From Deltaproteobacteria bacterium (GTDB taxonomy: Bacteria; Myxococcota_A; Polyangia; GCA-2747355), in assembly GCA_019314525.1 (NCBI GenBank), contig JAFCZD010000003.1:1-38632 (forward strand): a stretch of 38,632 bases of DNA, given 5' to 3'. The first letter of the stretch is position 1. Each line of letters begins with the position of its first letter. Below are positions 1 through 7,198 of this stretch, piece after piece. The position numbers and the translations under genes were made by a program. Below the pieces are notes generated by a model. The model made no database searches. It had not been told where the DNA came from and saw nothing but the letters and a program-made list of their open reading frames with translations.

Positions 1-126
1 CATAGGGGTTTTGTTGGTCCATGGAGAGAGCCTATCGGGAACACCAGAGCCTCGTCCAGCGAGGAGTCGAGCGTATTTTGACACGCCAAGGGTAGGCGGA
101 ATGGTCACAGGCGCTATGCTTTAGGA

Positions 127-555
127 ATGGACCTGTTCTGCCATTGGGCTTTCGCTCTACTATTGGGCGCATCGGTCTTCTTGAGCGCATGCTGGACCAC
201 GCCAGCACCTCCCCCACCCAACGAACAAGCGCCAGCCGAGCAGGTCATTGGAGGACGCGCTGTGGAGTCGCCCAGTCGCCGCGCATCGCAGAACCGCCCG
301 CAACCCTGGGGGGCTGAGGGAGTGCATCACCAGACCGACCGCCTGGGGATCAATGCCCAACGCGTGCAGCGCTCACAGGGCAAAGAAGGCAAGAAGAAAC
401 AAGCTTCTAGGATGGCCGACCCTGGGATGGCCGACCCTGGGATGGCCAACCCTGGGATGGCGAATCCCAAGATATCAGCCACAACGCCCACCATCAGCCT
501 TCCCGAGGCCTCAGCCCCCACAAGCTCCCCCGTGGGCTCGTCCGAAAAGCCATAG
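127..555 (+). CDS. Small putative lipoprotein with pentapeptide repeats
   Basis: 142 residues. A hydrophobic segment at residues 6-20 ends in a lipobox (LSAC, Cys22), so the product is probably a signal-peptidase-II lipoprotein on the envelope. The mature part is hydrophilic and rich in Pro, Ser, Ala and Gln. It carries four tandem copies of a five-residue unit (MADPG, MADPG, MANPG, MANPK) at about residues 96-115. No enzyme domain is visible. The stop lies 70 bases before the FetA-type ABC gene, so the two may be co-transcribed. A longer frame overlapping it at 248 is the 5' extension of the ABC gene's frame and is not needed for that gene. Function unknown; the lipobox is the main reason to call it real. 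Confidence 0.6.
   Translation: MDLFCHWAFALLLGASVFLSACWTTPAPPPPNEQAPAEQVIGGRAVESPSRRASQNRPQPWGAEGVHHQTDRLGINAQRVQRSQGKEGKKKQASRMADPGMADPGMANPGMANPKISATTPTISLPEASAPTSSPVGSSEKP
412..471 (+). repeat. Four-copy 15-bp in-frame tandem repeat
   Basis: Units start at 412, 427, 442 and 457. The first two are identical (ATGGCCGACCCTGGG), the third differs by one base, the fourth is diverged. Unit length is a multiple of three, so copy-number change would keep the lipoprotein frame open. Confidence 0.85.
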
Positions 556-625
556 CAGGCCCACCCCATCGCTTCATCGAGCGAGCACCTTGGCGGCGCG
601 TGCGTTGTGGCGTAGCCTGGGAGTC

Positions 626-1285
626 TTGTCACTCTTTGCCACCCAGGGGCTGAAAGTCTCCCTCGATCCCCGCCGGAAGCTTAGCTTTGAACTCACCCTC
701 GAGGTGGGCGATGTACTGCACCTCCTTGGCCCCTCTGGCTGCGGCAAGACAACCCTCCTGCGCACCCTGGCGCGCCTGCGAGCGCCTGACGCAGGCAATC
801 TACTGCTCGAAGACGTCTCCGCCAGCGACATCCCACCACCGACCTGGCGACGCGGCATCGCGTATTTACCTCAACGTCCCGTGATGTTGCCAGGCACCGT
901 CGAGTCAAACCTCGCTGCGGGTCTCACCTACCGGCGCGCCCAAGGGGCCTTTGATCTGCAACTGGCCAAAGAGTGCCTGAGAGGGGTGGGGCTGGACAAG
1001 GACCTGCTGAGTCGCGATGCCGCGCTGCTCTCAGGCGGTGAGGCTGCGCGCATCGCCCTCTGCCGAGCGCTGATGCTCAACCCCAAGGTGCTGCTCTGTG
1101 ACGAGCTCACCGCAGGCCTCGATGAAGAGAACAGCGCCAACACCATCAACCTGCTGGCTGAGCATATGGCCAACGGTGCCATCATCTTCGTCGCCCATGA
1201 CCCCAGCGGCTGGCGTTCCCACCCGGAGCTCGGCGCCAAGTTGCGCGAGCAAGCCCTAGAGCCCATTCCCCTGGAGACGCCTTGA
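626..1285 (+). CDS. fetA: ABC transporter ATP-binding protein, FetA/YbbL type
   Basis: About 219 residues from the chosen start. Walker A is GPSGCGKTT (residues 35-43), followed by a Q-loop region (LPQRP), an ABC signature (LLSGGEAARIA), Walker B (VLLCDELTAGLD) and a switch His (FVAHDP). The compact size, together with an FetB-type membrane partner, matches the FetAB (YbbLM) exporter, reported in E. coli to help iron homeostasis and peroxide resistance. That substrate is transferred by homology only. The start is uncertain: TTG at 626 gives the usual short N-terminus, and TTG at 605 is possible. The open frame reaches back to 248 but overlaps the lipoprotein. The stop overlaps the start of the next gene as TTGA, showing translational coupling. 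Confidence 0.85.
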   Translation: MSLFATQGLKVSLDPRRKLSFELTLEVGDVLHLLGPSGCGKTTLLRTLARLRAPDAGNLLLEDVSASDIPPPTWRRGIAYLPQRPVMLPGTVESNLAAGLTYRRAQGAFDLQLAKECLRGVGLDKDLLSRDAALLSGGEAARIALCRALMLNPKVLLCDELTAGLDEENSANTINLLAEHMANGAIIFVAHDPSGWRSHPELGAKLREQALEPIPLETP

Positions 1286-2088
1286 AGCAAGTGATCCTCA
1301 TTTCCAACGGGCAGCTCGCCACCAGCGTGGTGCTCGTGCTCATCGCGGGGCTCGTCTCAGCGGCCTTGCGCTTGGGCGTCTTGCGCAGCCTCGCTTGGGG
1401 GACCTTGAGGACTTTTTTGCAGTTGGGGCTCATCGGCTATGCGCTCGTGCATATCTTCGCCATCGACCACCCGCTTTTGGTGGCCGGGGTGGTGGCGCTG
1501 ATGGTCAGCGCTGGCGCCCACGCCGCGGTGGGTCGCATGAGGCATGTGCCCTTCCGCCCCTACCTCGTCGCGGCTGTGTCCCTTGGTGCCAGCACCTACC
1601 TGGTGGGGATCTTCGTCTGCGCCCTGCTCATTGGAGGTGACCACTGGTACACAGGGCGCGTCGCCATCCCCATCGCAGGCATGATCCTTGGCAACACCCT
1701 CAACGGCGTCTCACTCTCATTGGATCGCTTCTTCGCCGATGTGCGTGCCCGCGCACCCGAGATCGAGCAGCGCCTCTCCCTTGGTTACGAGCGCTGGGAG
1801 GCTGTACGCCCGCAGCTGCGCGCCGCTCTCCGCGCAGGCATGACGCCTACCCTCAACGCGCTAATGATCGTGGGCGTGGTGAGCCTCCCCGGCATGATGA
1901 CCGGGCAGATCCTCGCTGGCGTGGATCCACTCACCGCTGCCCGCTATCAAATCGTGGTGATGATGATGGTCGCCGCGTCCGTCACCCTGGGATCTTTAAC
2001 CCTCGTGCTGCTCTCGTATCGGCGCTGCTTCACCAGCGACCAAGCGCTGCGCCCTGAGCTCTTGACGCGTTACGAAGGCGAAGGCTGA
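1282..2088 (+). CDS. fetB: FetB/YbbM-type ABC transporter permease
   Basis: 268 residues with about seven hydrophobic segments. Family-typical stretches include the FLQLGLIGYAL region in the second helix, PIAGMILGNTLNG in the middle, and the SLPGMMTGQILAG loop near residue 205. These identify the UPF0014/FetB membrane subunit. It begins with TTG at 1282, inside the TGA stop of the ATPase (TTGA overlap), with GGAG at 1273-1276 as ribosome binding site. With the upstream ATPase it should form a complete inner-membrane ABC exporter, probably for iron or another metal. A 46-base gap separates it from the next gene. Confidence 0.9.
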   Translation: MKQVILISNGQLATSVVLVLIAGLVSAALRLGVLRSLAWGTLRTFLQLGLIGYALVHIFAIDHPLLVAGVVALMVSAGAHAAVGRMRHVPFRPYLVAAVSLGASTYLVGIFVCALLIGGDHWYTGRVAIPIAGMILGNTLNGVSLSLDRFFADVRARAPEIEQRLSLGYERWEAVRPQLRAALRAGMTPTLNALMIVGVVSLPGMMTGQILAGVDPLTAARYQIVVMMMVAASVTLGSLTLVLLSYRRCFTSDQALRPELLTRYEGEG

Positions 2089-2134
2089 GGGCTGGCACGG
2101 CTTCCGTTGGTGCTCCCAGGTAATTCTGTTAAAG

Positions 2135-3844
2135 ATGGCGCCCATGTTCCGCGGTCGAACCACCACAGATTGGGCGCTGACGCTGGCAGCCATCGGGTTG
2201 ATGTTGCTCGCGGTCCGCCCTTTCTATGGCCTCACCGTCGACGACGCGTTGATCAGCTTCCGCTATGCCCAGAACTGGGTCGAGGGCTGTGGCCCAGTCT
2301 ACAGCTGCGGCGAGGCCCCGGTGGAGGGCTACACCAACTTTCTTTGGGTCGCCATCGCCGCAGGATTCATCCGGCTCGGTGTCGCCGTCATCCCTGCGAT
2401 GCAGCTCCTGGGGCTGCTCTGCAGCATGGCGGCCCTACTCGTCGGCCTACGCCTAGCGAAGGTCCTGCACGGTGAAAGGCTGGCCGGTCTCGCGCTGGGC
2501 CTCGGCCTCGCCGCGTCCCCCTTCTGGGCGCTCAACTCGGTGATCGCCCTCGAAACCAGCGCCGCGGCGTTGAGCATCGTCAGCGCCACCCTGCTCTCGT
2601 TGGAGTTGCCCCGCCGTCGCCCCTTCACGGCAGGATTGGCCTGGGCCATCAGCTACCTGATCCGCCCTGAGGCCATGCTCTTTGCGCTGCTCACGGGCAT
2701 CTACGCCCTGCTGGCGAGCCTGGTGCGGCGCGATGGCTGGCGGCTGGTCCTCTTGGGAGCGCTGCGCTACTCCCTCGGTTTCCTCTCCGTGGCCGGCCCC
2801 TATTTTCTTTGGCGTGCGCTCTACTACAAGAGCCTCTTCCCCAACACCTACTACGCCAAGAAGGGAGCGCTGAAGACCCTTGTCCCACAAAACCTCGAGT
2901 TGCTGTGGAGGCATCCAATATTCTGGGTAGCTCTAGGCGCCGCCGCCGTGTTTGTGCTGCTCTGGCGGCGCAAGGGCAAGATCCTCTACGTGATGCTCGT
3001 GGGCCTCACCTCTGCGATGATCTCACTCTCGGTGCACAACAACTGGTGGATGCCTGGGCATCGTCTCTACATGAGCGCCGCGCTGCTCTTCTTGGCCGTG
3101 GGTGGCGGCGTGGTGACCTTGGGCGCTAGGGCACACTATTGGGCATGGCGTGCGCCAGGGCTGGTGCTCACGACCGCCCTGCTGGGGGCACTCTTTGTTT
3201 CGACGTGGCGCAACCAACCATCCGTTTCAACTGAGGCCGAGCAACATTACGCACGAGAAAACCACCCCGCTGAGCGCATGGGAAGTTATCTGCGTAAGCA
3301 CGCGAAAAAGGGAGATTGGCTGATTATCCGCGACGCTGGGTTCATCCCCTTCTTCGCAGGGCCCAAGCTCAAGGTGCTGGATATCCACGACCACTCCCTC
3401 AACGACCGCCGCATCGCACGCCAGGGCTGGAGCCTAAACTACATCCTCTCGCGTAAACCACGCTTCATCGTGCTCGCCAGCTATAATGGGCGCACGCTGC
3501 AATTGGCGCATCTCAGTGAGCGTCGGATCCACACCCACCCTGATTTCAAGCTCTATCGTCAACTGATGAGGGTCGCCTGGAATGGAACCCGCCACTACTT
3601 CCTCTATGAGCGGAACCCACTCAAGGCCAGCAGCCTGCCAGCACGCAAGATGAACGCCATCATGGGGCCACCCCTGCCTCCTCACCTACGCGCACGGCAG
3701 CTCTCGAAGACTGGCCGCGCTAAACGAGCAGGTCGCCTCTCGCGGTCGAAACGACGAGAGCGCTTCACTGGTGTGAAGCGACGAGCTCATCGCCTCACGC
3801 CATCCCGCAAGGGCGTCAAACCGCGCGCCAAGCCAAAGCACTGA
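2135..3844 (+). CDS. Polytopic membrane glycosyltransferase-like protein (GT-C fold)
   Basis: 569 residues with about ten hydrophobic segments. Two adjacent Asp residues (36-37, VDDALISFRYAQNW) follow the first helix and are followed by GEAPVEGYTNFLW. This is the pattern of bacterial GT-C-like proteins related to arabinofuranosyltransferases, where the acidic pair is thought to bind a lipid-linked sugar donor. A soluble, probably periplasmic, domain covers about residues 370-490. The last 60-70 residues are extremely rich in Lys and Arg and probably cytoplasmic or nucleic-acid/phospholipid contacting; this tail is unusual for the family. Donor and acceptor cannot be read from the sequence. 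Confidence 0.75.
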   Translation: MAPMFRGRTTTDWALTLAAIGLMLLAVRPFYGLTVDDALISFRYAQNWVEGCGPVYSCGEAPVEGYTNFLWVAIAAGFIRLGVAVIPAMQLLGLLCSMAALLVGLRLAKVLHGERLAGLALGLGLAASPFWALNSVIALETSAAALSIVSATLLSLELPRRRPFTAGLAWAISYLIRPEAMLFALLTGIYALLASLVRRDGWRLVLLGALRYSLGFLSVAGPYFLWRALYYKSLFPNTYYAKKGALKTLVPQNLELLWRHPIFWVALGAAAVFVLLWRRKGKILYVMLVGLTSAMISLSVHNNWWMPGHRLYMSAALLFLAVGGGVVTLGARAHYWAWRAPGLVLTTALLGALFVSTWRNQPSVSTEAEQHYARENHPAERMGSYLRKHAKKGDWLIIRDAGFIPFFAGPKLKVLDIHDHSLNDRRIARQGWSLNYILSRKPRFIVLASYNGRTLQLAHLSERRIHTHPDFKLYRQLMRVAWNGTRHYFLYERNPLKASSLPARKMNAIMGPPLPPHLRARQLSKTGRAKRAGRLSRSKRRERFTGVKRRAHRLTPSRKGVKPRAKPKH

Positions 3845-4007
3845 ACATCTGATCGCCAAGGCATCTCCTCGCCAATTTGTCAGGCGGACACACCTTGCGT
3901 GCCATCGCGGCACGGCAAGAGCTTGCTCCCCACGCGAAATCCCACACTTAGCGCGCCGTTTTCCCTGGCACACCTGCTGCAATGTCTGGGGGTCATTGGA
4001 GGACGCC
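3845..4007. other. Intergenic region before the small ORF
   Basis: The gap between the glycosyltransferase stop and the next annotated long gene at 4246 is 401 bases. This first part holds the candidate sigma-54 promoter (3965-3981) and a Shine-Dalgarno site (3998-4002). No terminator hairpin with a U-tract is obvious. Confidence 0.5.
3965..3981 (+). promoter_or_regulatory. Candidate sigma-54 (RpoN) promoter
   Basis: CTGGCACACCTGCTGCA fits the -24/-12 consensus (TGGCAC, five bases, TTGCA) with one mismatch. The invariant GG and GC are present with the required ten bases between them. Transcription would start near 3991-3994, about 15 bases before the ATG at 4008. No activator site was identified. 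Confidence 0.5.
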
Positions 4008-4205
4008 ATGACCATCACTCGATACAGACGACTAAGCGACTCAGAGCACACCAGAGCCTTGATGCTGCGCCTCGCCGCTCGGGTAGCCCGTCGGCACGCA
4101 CGGCCGAGCTCGCGACCGCGATTGCATCCCGACCAGCCCGAAGGGAGAGCAAACTCCCGGCCTCCACCGCTGCCTCCGAGTGGGGTGGAGCCAGGGACCT
4201 GGTAG
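4008..4205 (+). CDS. Possible small Arg-rich protein (65 aa)
   Basis: ATG at 4008 follows a strong Shine-Dalgarno (GGAGG at 3998-4002, five-base spacing) and sits just downstream of the candidate sigma-54 promoter. The product is 65 residues, strongly basic (many Arg in residues 5-45), with a Pro-rich C-terminus ending in Trp. No domain or signal peptide is recognised. Supporting evidence is only the promoter plus ribosome binding site. Against it, short open frames are common in GC-rich DNA and the composition resembles non-coding translation. It could instead be a leader ORF for the gene at 4246. Confidence 0.35.
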   Translation: MTITRYRRLSDSEHTRALMLRLAARVARRHARPSSRPRLHPDQPEGRANSRPPPLPPSGVEPGTW

Positions 4206-4245
4206 TTATTTCTGCACGAGCCAAAATTCCGACTATGCTTGAGCC

Positions 4246-5490
4246 ATGTTGCCCAAACATGCATCCAAAGGTGAAGTCTACGCGGCTCAGCTACCCGATG
4301 GGCGCTATGCTGCCTGTCAAGTCGTAGGAGAGCGCGAAAAGCATATCGAGATCGTGGGACTCCATTGGCTTGGCGGCGATCTACCAACCCTTGAGCAGCT
4401 CACCGACGCGCCTGCCCTCGAGGTCTACCACCACACTCACAAGCCCCACGTCGATCGCGTCAATGTCAGCTCCGTGCCGCCCTATTGGGTCACCTGTATT
4501 GGCTCGAAGGCCCCCATCGTGTCGAGCGAGCGCCCCACCAAGGCCTTCTCGGCCTGGAGAGCGCCCTTCCACGACATTTTGCGCCAATGGCGTTGGGATC
4601 ATGAGGTCCCCGCCGAGGAAAAAGCCGCCTATGTGCGCGCCCACCGCGGCGAGCCCGTCGTGCTGAAGCTCGGAGACGCTGAACACACCCTCAACTCCAC
4701 CACTTGGCGCCTCTGGCTAGGCCCACAAACCTCAACAAAAGCACCTGCGTTCACCCTGCCCGTGGACCCTGACGCGACCCTCGACTGGAGCGAATTACTC
4801 AAGCTCGGTGCTCTCACAGAGATCGTCTACACGGGGCATGACGCCTCCTTCGCCGAATACCTGCGCTCACGCAAACGCATTCGGCGCGTGGTCTGGCGCG
4901 ACCATCGACAAGAGCGCATCGATCTGCGGGGATCGGGTGTCCGTATCTTCGGAGTTGACGCTGCCGAGCGCCCCCTTGAGCTGACCATCGATGGCCTGGC
5001 CGATCTCCACCTCTATGGCACAGCGAGCGGCCTGCGCGTCAAGGATCCACAAGAGGGCTGGGGGCTGCGCATACACCTTCAATGCTCCGAGCTACCAAAT
5101 GCGGCGATCCCAGGGCTCAGACATCTGCGTGGGCTTGGCGCGCGCAACCTCCAGACCGCCCATCTCTCGCGCCTACTGCCCTACGACGAACTGCAGAGCG
5201 CGAGCCTCGCTGGTGCCCCTGGCGAGCTACACGAGCTCCACACATTATCCAAGCTCCCTGCTCTGCGCCGGCTGGCGCTACGCGACTTCTACCGCGGTGA
5301 TTTTGATGCCTTTCCCGCGCCGCGGCAGCTTGGGAAGCTGGACACCCTCGAAGGTCATGGCCTCCCTGAAAAGGCGATGCTCAAACTCAGCGAATGCGGC
5401 AAGGAGCTGCGCTGCTGCGCTCTTGGTGGCAGCAAGCCCGAGTCCTGGGTTGAAGAGCACCTCAACAAAGAGAACACCCTCAGCCCTTAG
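4246..5490 (+). CDS. Unknown protein with Imm26-like N-terminus and leucine-rich-repeat-like C-terminus
   Basis: 414 residues, no signal peptide or membrane segment, so probably cytoplasmic. Residues 8-50 (GEVYAAQLPDGRYAACQVV and following) resemble the start of Imm26-type immunity proteins, in which a beta-rich domain begins with a PLPDG-like turn; this is a weak, motif-level resemblance. Residues 190-400 show irregular Leu-rich strands (LHLYG, LRHLRGLGARNL, LPALRRLAL) that suggest leucine-rich or similar solenoid repeats. No toxin gene is next to it. Its 3' end is 20 bases from the convergent signal peptidase stop. Function not assigned. Confidence 0.7.
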   Translation: MLPKHASKGEVYAAQLPDGRYAACQVVGEREKHIEIVGLHWLGGDLPTLEQLTDAPALEVYHHTHKPHVDRVNVSSVPPYWVTCIGSKAPIVSSERPTKAFSAWRAPFHDILRQWRWDHEVPAEEKAAYVRAHRGEPVVLKLGDAEHTLNSTTWRLWLGPQTSTKAPAFTLPVDPDATLDWSELLKLGALTEIVYTGHDASFAEYLRSRKRIRRVVWRDHRQERIDLRGSGVRIFGVDAAERPLELTIDGLADLHLYGTASGLRVKDPQEGWGLRIHLQCSELPNAAIPGLRHLRGLGARNLQTAHLSRLLPYDELQSASLAGAPGELHELHTLSKLPALRRLALRDFYRGDFDAFPAPRQLGKLDTLEGHGLPEKAMLKLSECGKELRCCALGGSKPESWVEEHLNKENTLSP

Positions 5491-5510
5491 GCGGCTGGTC
5501 GCCTTGGCGA

Positions 5511-6080
5511 TCATTTCCCTAACACGCGCCCAATAATCGACGCCTCGTGCACGGCGCCAAAGTGGCGACTGTCCATGCTGTTGTCACGGTTATCGCCCAG
5601 CAAATAAACATGGTGTTCTTTGACCACTGCGCTCTTGATGCCTAATCCCTGGCGCAGCGGGGCGTCGCGGATCACGCGATAACGGGCTTGTCCACGCTTC
5701 TCGCTGAAATAGACGCACGCCTGCTGCTTCGTCAGGGCGTTGTCCTTGATCCAACAGCTCCCCCTGAGACGTTCTCCCACCGGCTCGTTGTTGATGGTGA
5801 GCACGCCTCGCTTCTCTCCCACCCGCTCACCCGCTATGGCCACGACGCGTTTGATGAGCTGCCTACCCGGATGCCCAGGGACGGAAAAAACAACCACCTC
5901 ACCGGGCGACGGCTTTCTTTCTCCGCCATAGGCGAGCTTGAAGAGCAGGATCTTCTCACCCTGCTCAATATTGGGTGCCATGGAGCCAGAGGGGAGCGTG
6001 TAGAGCTTGACCAGGAACATCGCAGCCCCCAGACAAAAAAAGAACATGATGAGCAGGATGACGAGAGCCTTCTTGAGCAT
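5511..6080 (-). CDS. lepB: Signal peptidase I
   Basis: 189 residues from the chosen ATG at 6080, preceded by AAGG eight bases upstream. One N-terminal membrane segment (residues 5-25) is followed by the catalytic Ser motif PSGSMAP (Ser33), the Lys base in LIKRVVA (Lys77) and the C-terminal box GDNRDNSMDSR (162-172). It should cleave signal peptides of secreted and outer-membrane proteins at the periplasmic face of the inner membrane. It is short for the family, with a compact second domain. An upstream in-frame ATG at 6185 would add a non-family N-terminus and is less likely. It is transcribed away from the gene at 6204, and the 123-base gap should hold both promoters. Confidence 0.93.
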   Translation of the reverse strand: MLKKALVILLIMFFFCLGAAMFLVKLYTLPSGSMAPNIEQGEKILLFKLAYGGERKPSPGEVVVFSVPGHPGRQLIKRVVAIAGERVGEKRGVLTINNEPVGERLRGSCWIKDNALTKQQACVYFSEKRGQARYRVIRDAPLRQGLGIKSAVVKEHHVYLLGDNRDNSMDSRHFGAVHEASIIGRVLGK

Positions 6081-6203
6081 CAGCGAAACCTTTTGGGTGT
6101 GAAGCGAAATTCCAGGACAGAGCAAAATCGTGCGAGAGTTCGCCCGGAAAATCAACACAAACACCCTTTCCCCTGCTGGCTTCACCCGCTACATTCCCGC
6201 CCC

Positions 6204-7160
6204 ATGTCGGACGCAGAGACAGGGGCCAAGGCCCTCGAGACTATCACCCTCGTCCATCACAAAGACGAAAATGTGTTGCTGCAAGTAGAGTTACGCGCCG
6301 AGGACGGTGGCTATAACGTACTGGCTAGCCGTGGTCCCCGCGATGGCGAGTTGGTGGCAACGCCTCAGAGCGACACCCCCATCCCCCTCAACCACGCCCG
6401 CGTGGTCTTCGATCGCACAGTGGAAGAGGCGATGGAGCAGGGCTTCGAGCCCGAATACGAGGATGATGAGCTCGACCTCGAGGGCTTCTCGCTAGGCGTG
6501 GAGAGGGGCGCGGACAAGGCCCCCTCCCTCTCTGGTCTGGCCACCCTCGCCGCTGCTCTCGGGGAGCTCAACGGTGCTGACCCCAAGGCGATGCTCGAGC
6601 GCATCGCGCCTGCTGATGACCCCGACGAAGAAGCGGGCATTTCCCTGGTCGAGTTTACTCCTGACGATGATCACAACGAGAGCGATGAGAGTGACCTCCC
6701 GGCCGACGCGCGAGTATCCCTCGAGGACGCGGCCAACCTCGCCGCCCCAGAAGATAGCTCATCAGGGAGCAGCGACGCTGGGGGCATCGATCCCGCGCAA
6801 CTCCTGGGCGCCCTCTTGGGAGGTGGAACCGGCGGAGCCCCAGCACCCTTGAAGCGCCCCAAGCACCCACCCATAGGTGCGACTCCAGAAGAACTCTGTG
6901 ACCTGGCCCTCGCCCGTGCGTTAGAGCGCTTGGTGAAGGCCAACCAGGTGGAGCTCGACCCGCGCTTTTTCGAGCCTCTCCTCGAGGCGCTGCTCAAGGT
7001 GGTGGTGGCCGCAAGCTCACCCCAAGGGGCCCTCGAGAGCGCCTGCAAGACCTTGATGGACTCTGACCATGTCGAAGAGATCTATGGGGAAGATGCAGAG
7101 ATCATCGAGGAATTACGCCGCGCCTTCGAGGAAGTACGCAAAGAGGCAGGGCACCGGTAA
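6204..7160 (+). CDS. Acidic protein of unknown function
   Basis: 318 residues, start chosen at ATG 6204 because the open frame upstream overlaps signal peptidase antisense. Residues 1-70 look like a small beta-rich module. Residues 75-210 are strongly acidic (clusters of Asp and Glu) and probably disordered, with a Gly-rich patch near 205. Residues 225-318 are predicted helical (EELCDLALARALERLVKAN and following). No signal peptide and no recognised domain. It ends 38 bases before the giant PPDK-like gene, same strand, so it is a likely operon partner and perhaps an accessory subunit; this is inference from position. Confidence 0.75.
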   Translation: MSDAETGAKALETITLVHHKDENVLLQVELRAEDGGYNVLASRGPRDGELVATPQSDTPIPLNHARVVFDRTVEEAMEQGFEPEYEDDELDLEGFSLGVERGADKAPSLSGLATLAAALGELNGADPKAMLERIAPADDPDEEAGISLVEFTPDDDHNESDESDLPADARVSLEDAANLAAPEDSSSGSSDAGGIDPAQLLGALLGGGTGGAPAPLKRPKHPPIGATPEELCDLALARALERLVKANQVELDPRFFEPLLEALLKVVVAASSPQGALESACKTLMDSDHVEEIYGEDAEIIEELRRAFEEVRKEAGHR

Positions 7161-7198
7161 AGACGCTACACTCCCCTCGACCCGACGTGGAGGAGTAG

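Noticed and set aside
78-120. TTGACA at 78-83 as a -35 box for the first lipoprotein
   Set aside because: The nearest -10-like sequence (TATGCT at 115-120) is about 31 bases away, too far for a normal promoter.
412-471. Possible CRISPR array
   Set aside because: Repeats are contiguous 15-mers with no spacers, and are in a coding frame.
2094-2112. TGGCAC sequence as another sigma-54 site before the glycosyltransferase gene
   Set aside because: The position ten bases after GG reads GT rather than GC, so the -12 element is missing.
3686-4387. Minus-strand open frame of 233 codons over the 3.8-4.2 kb gap
   Set aside because: It runs antisense into both neighbouring genes, has no family resemblance, and lacks a ribosome site.
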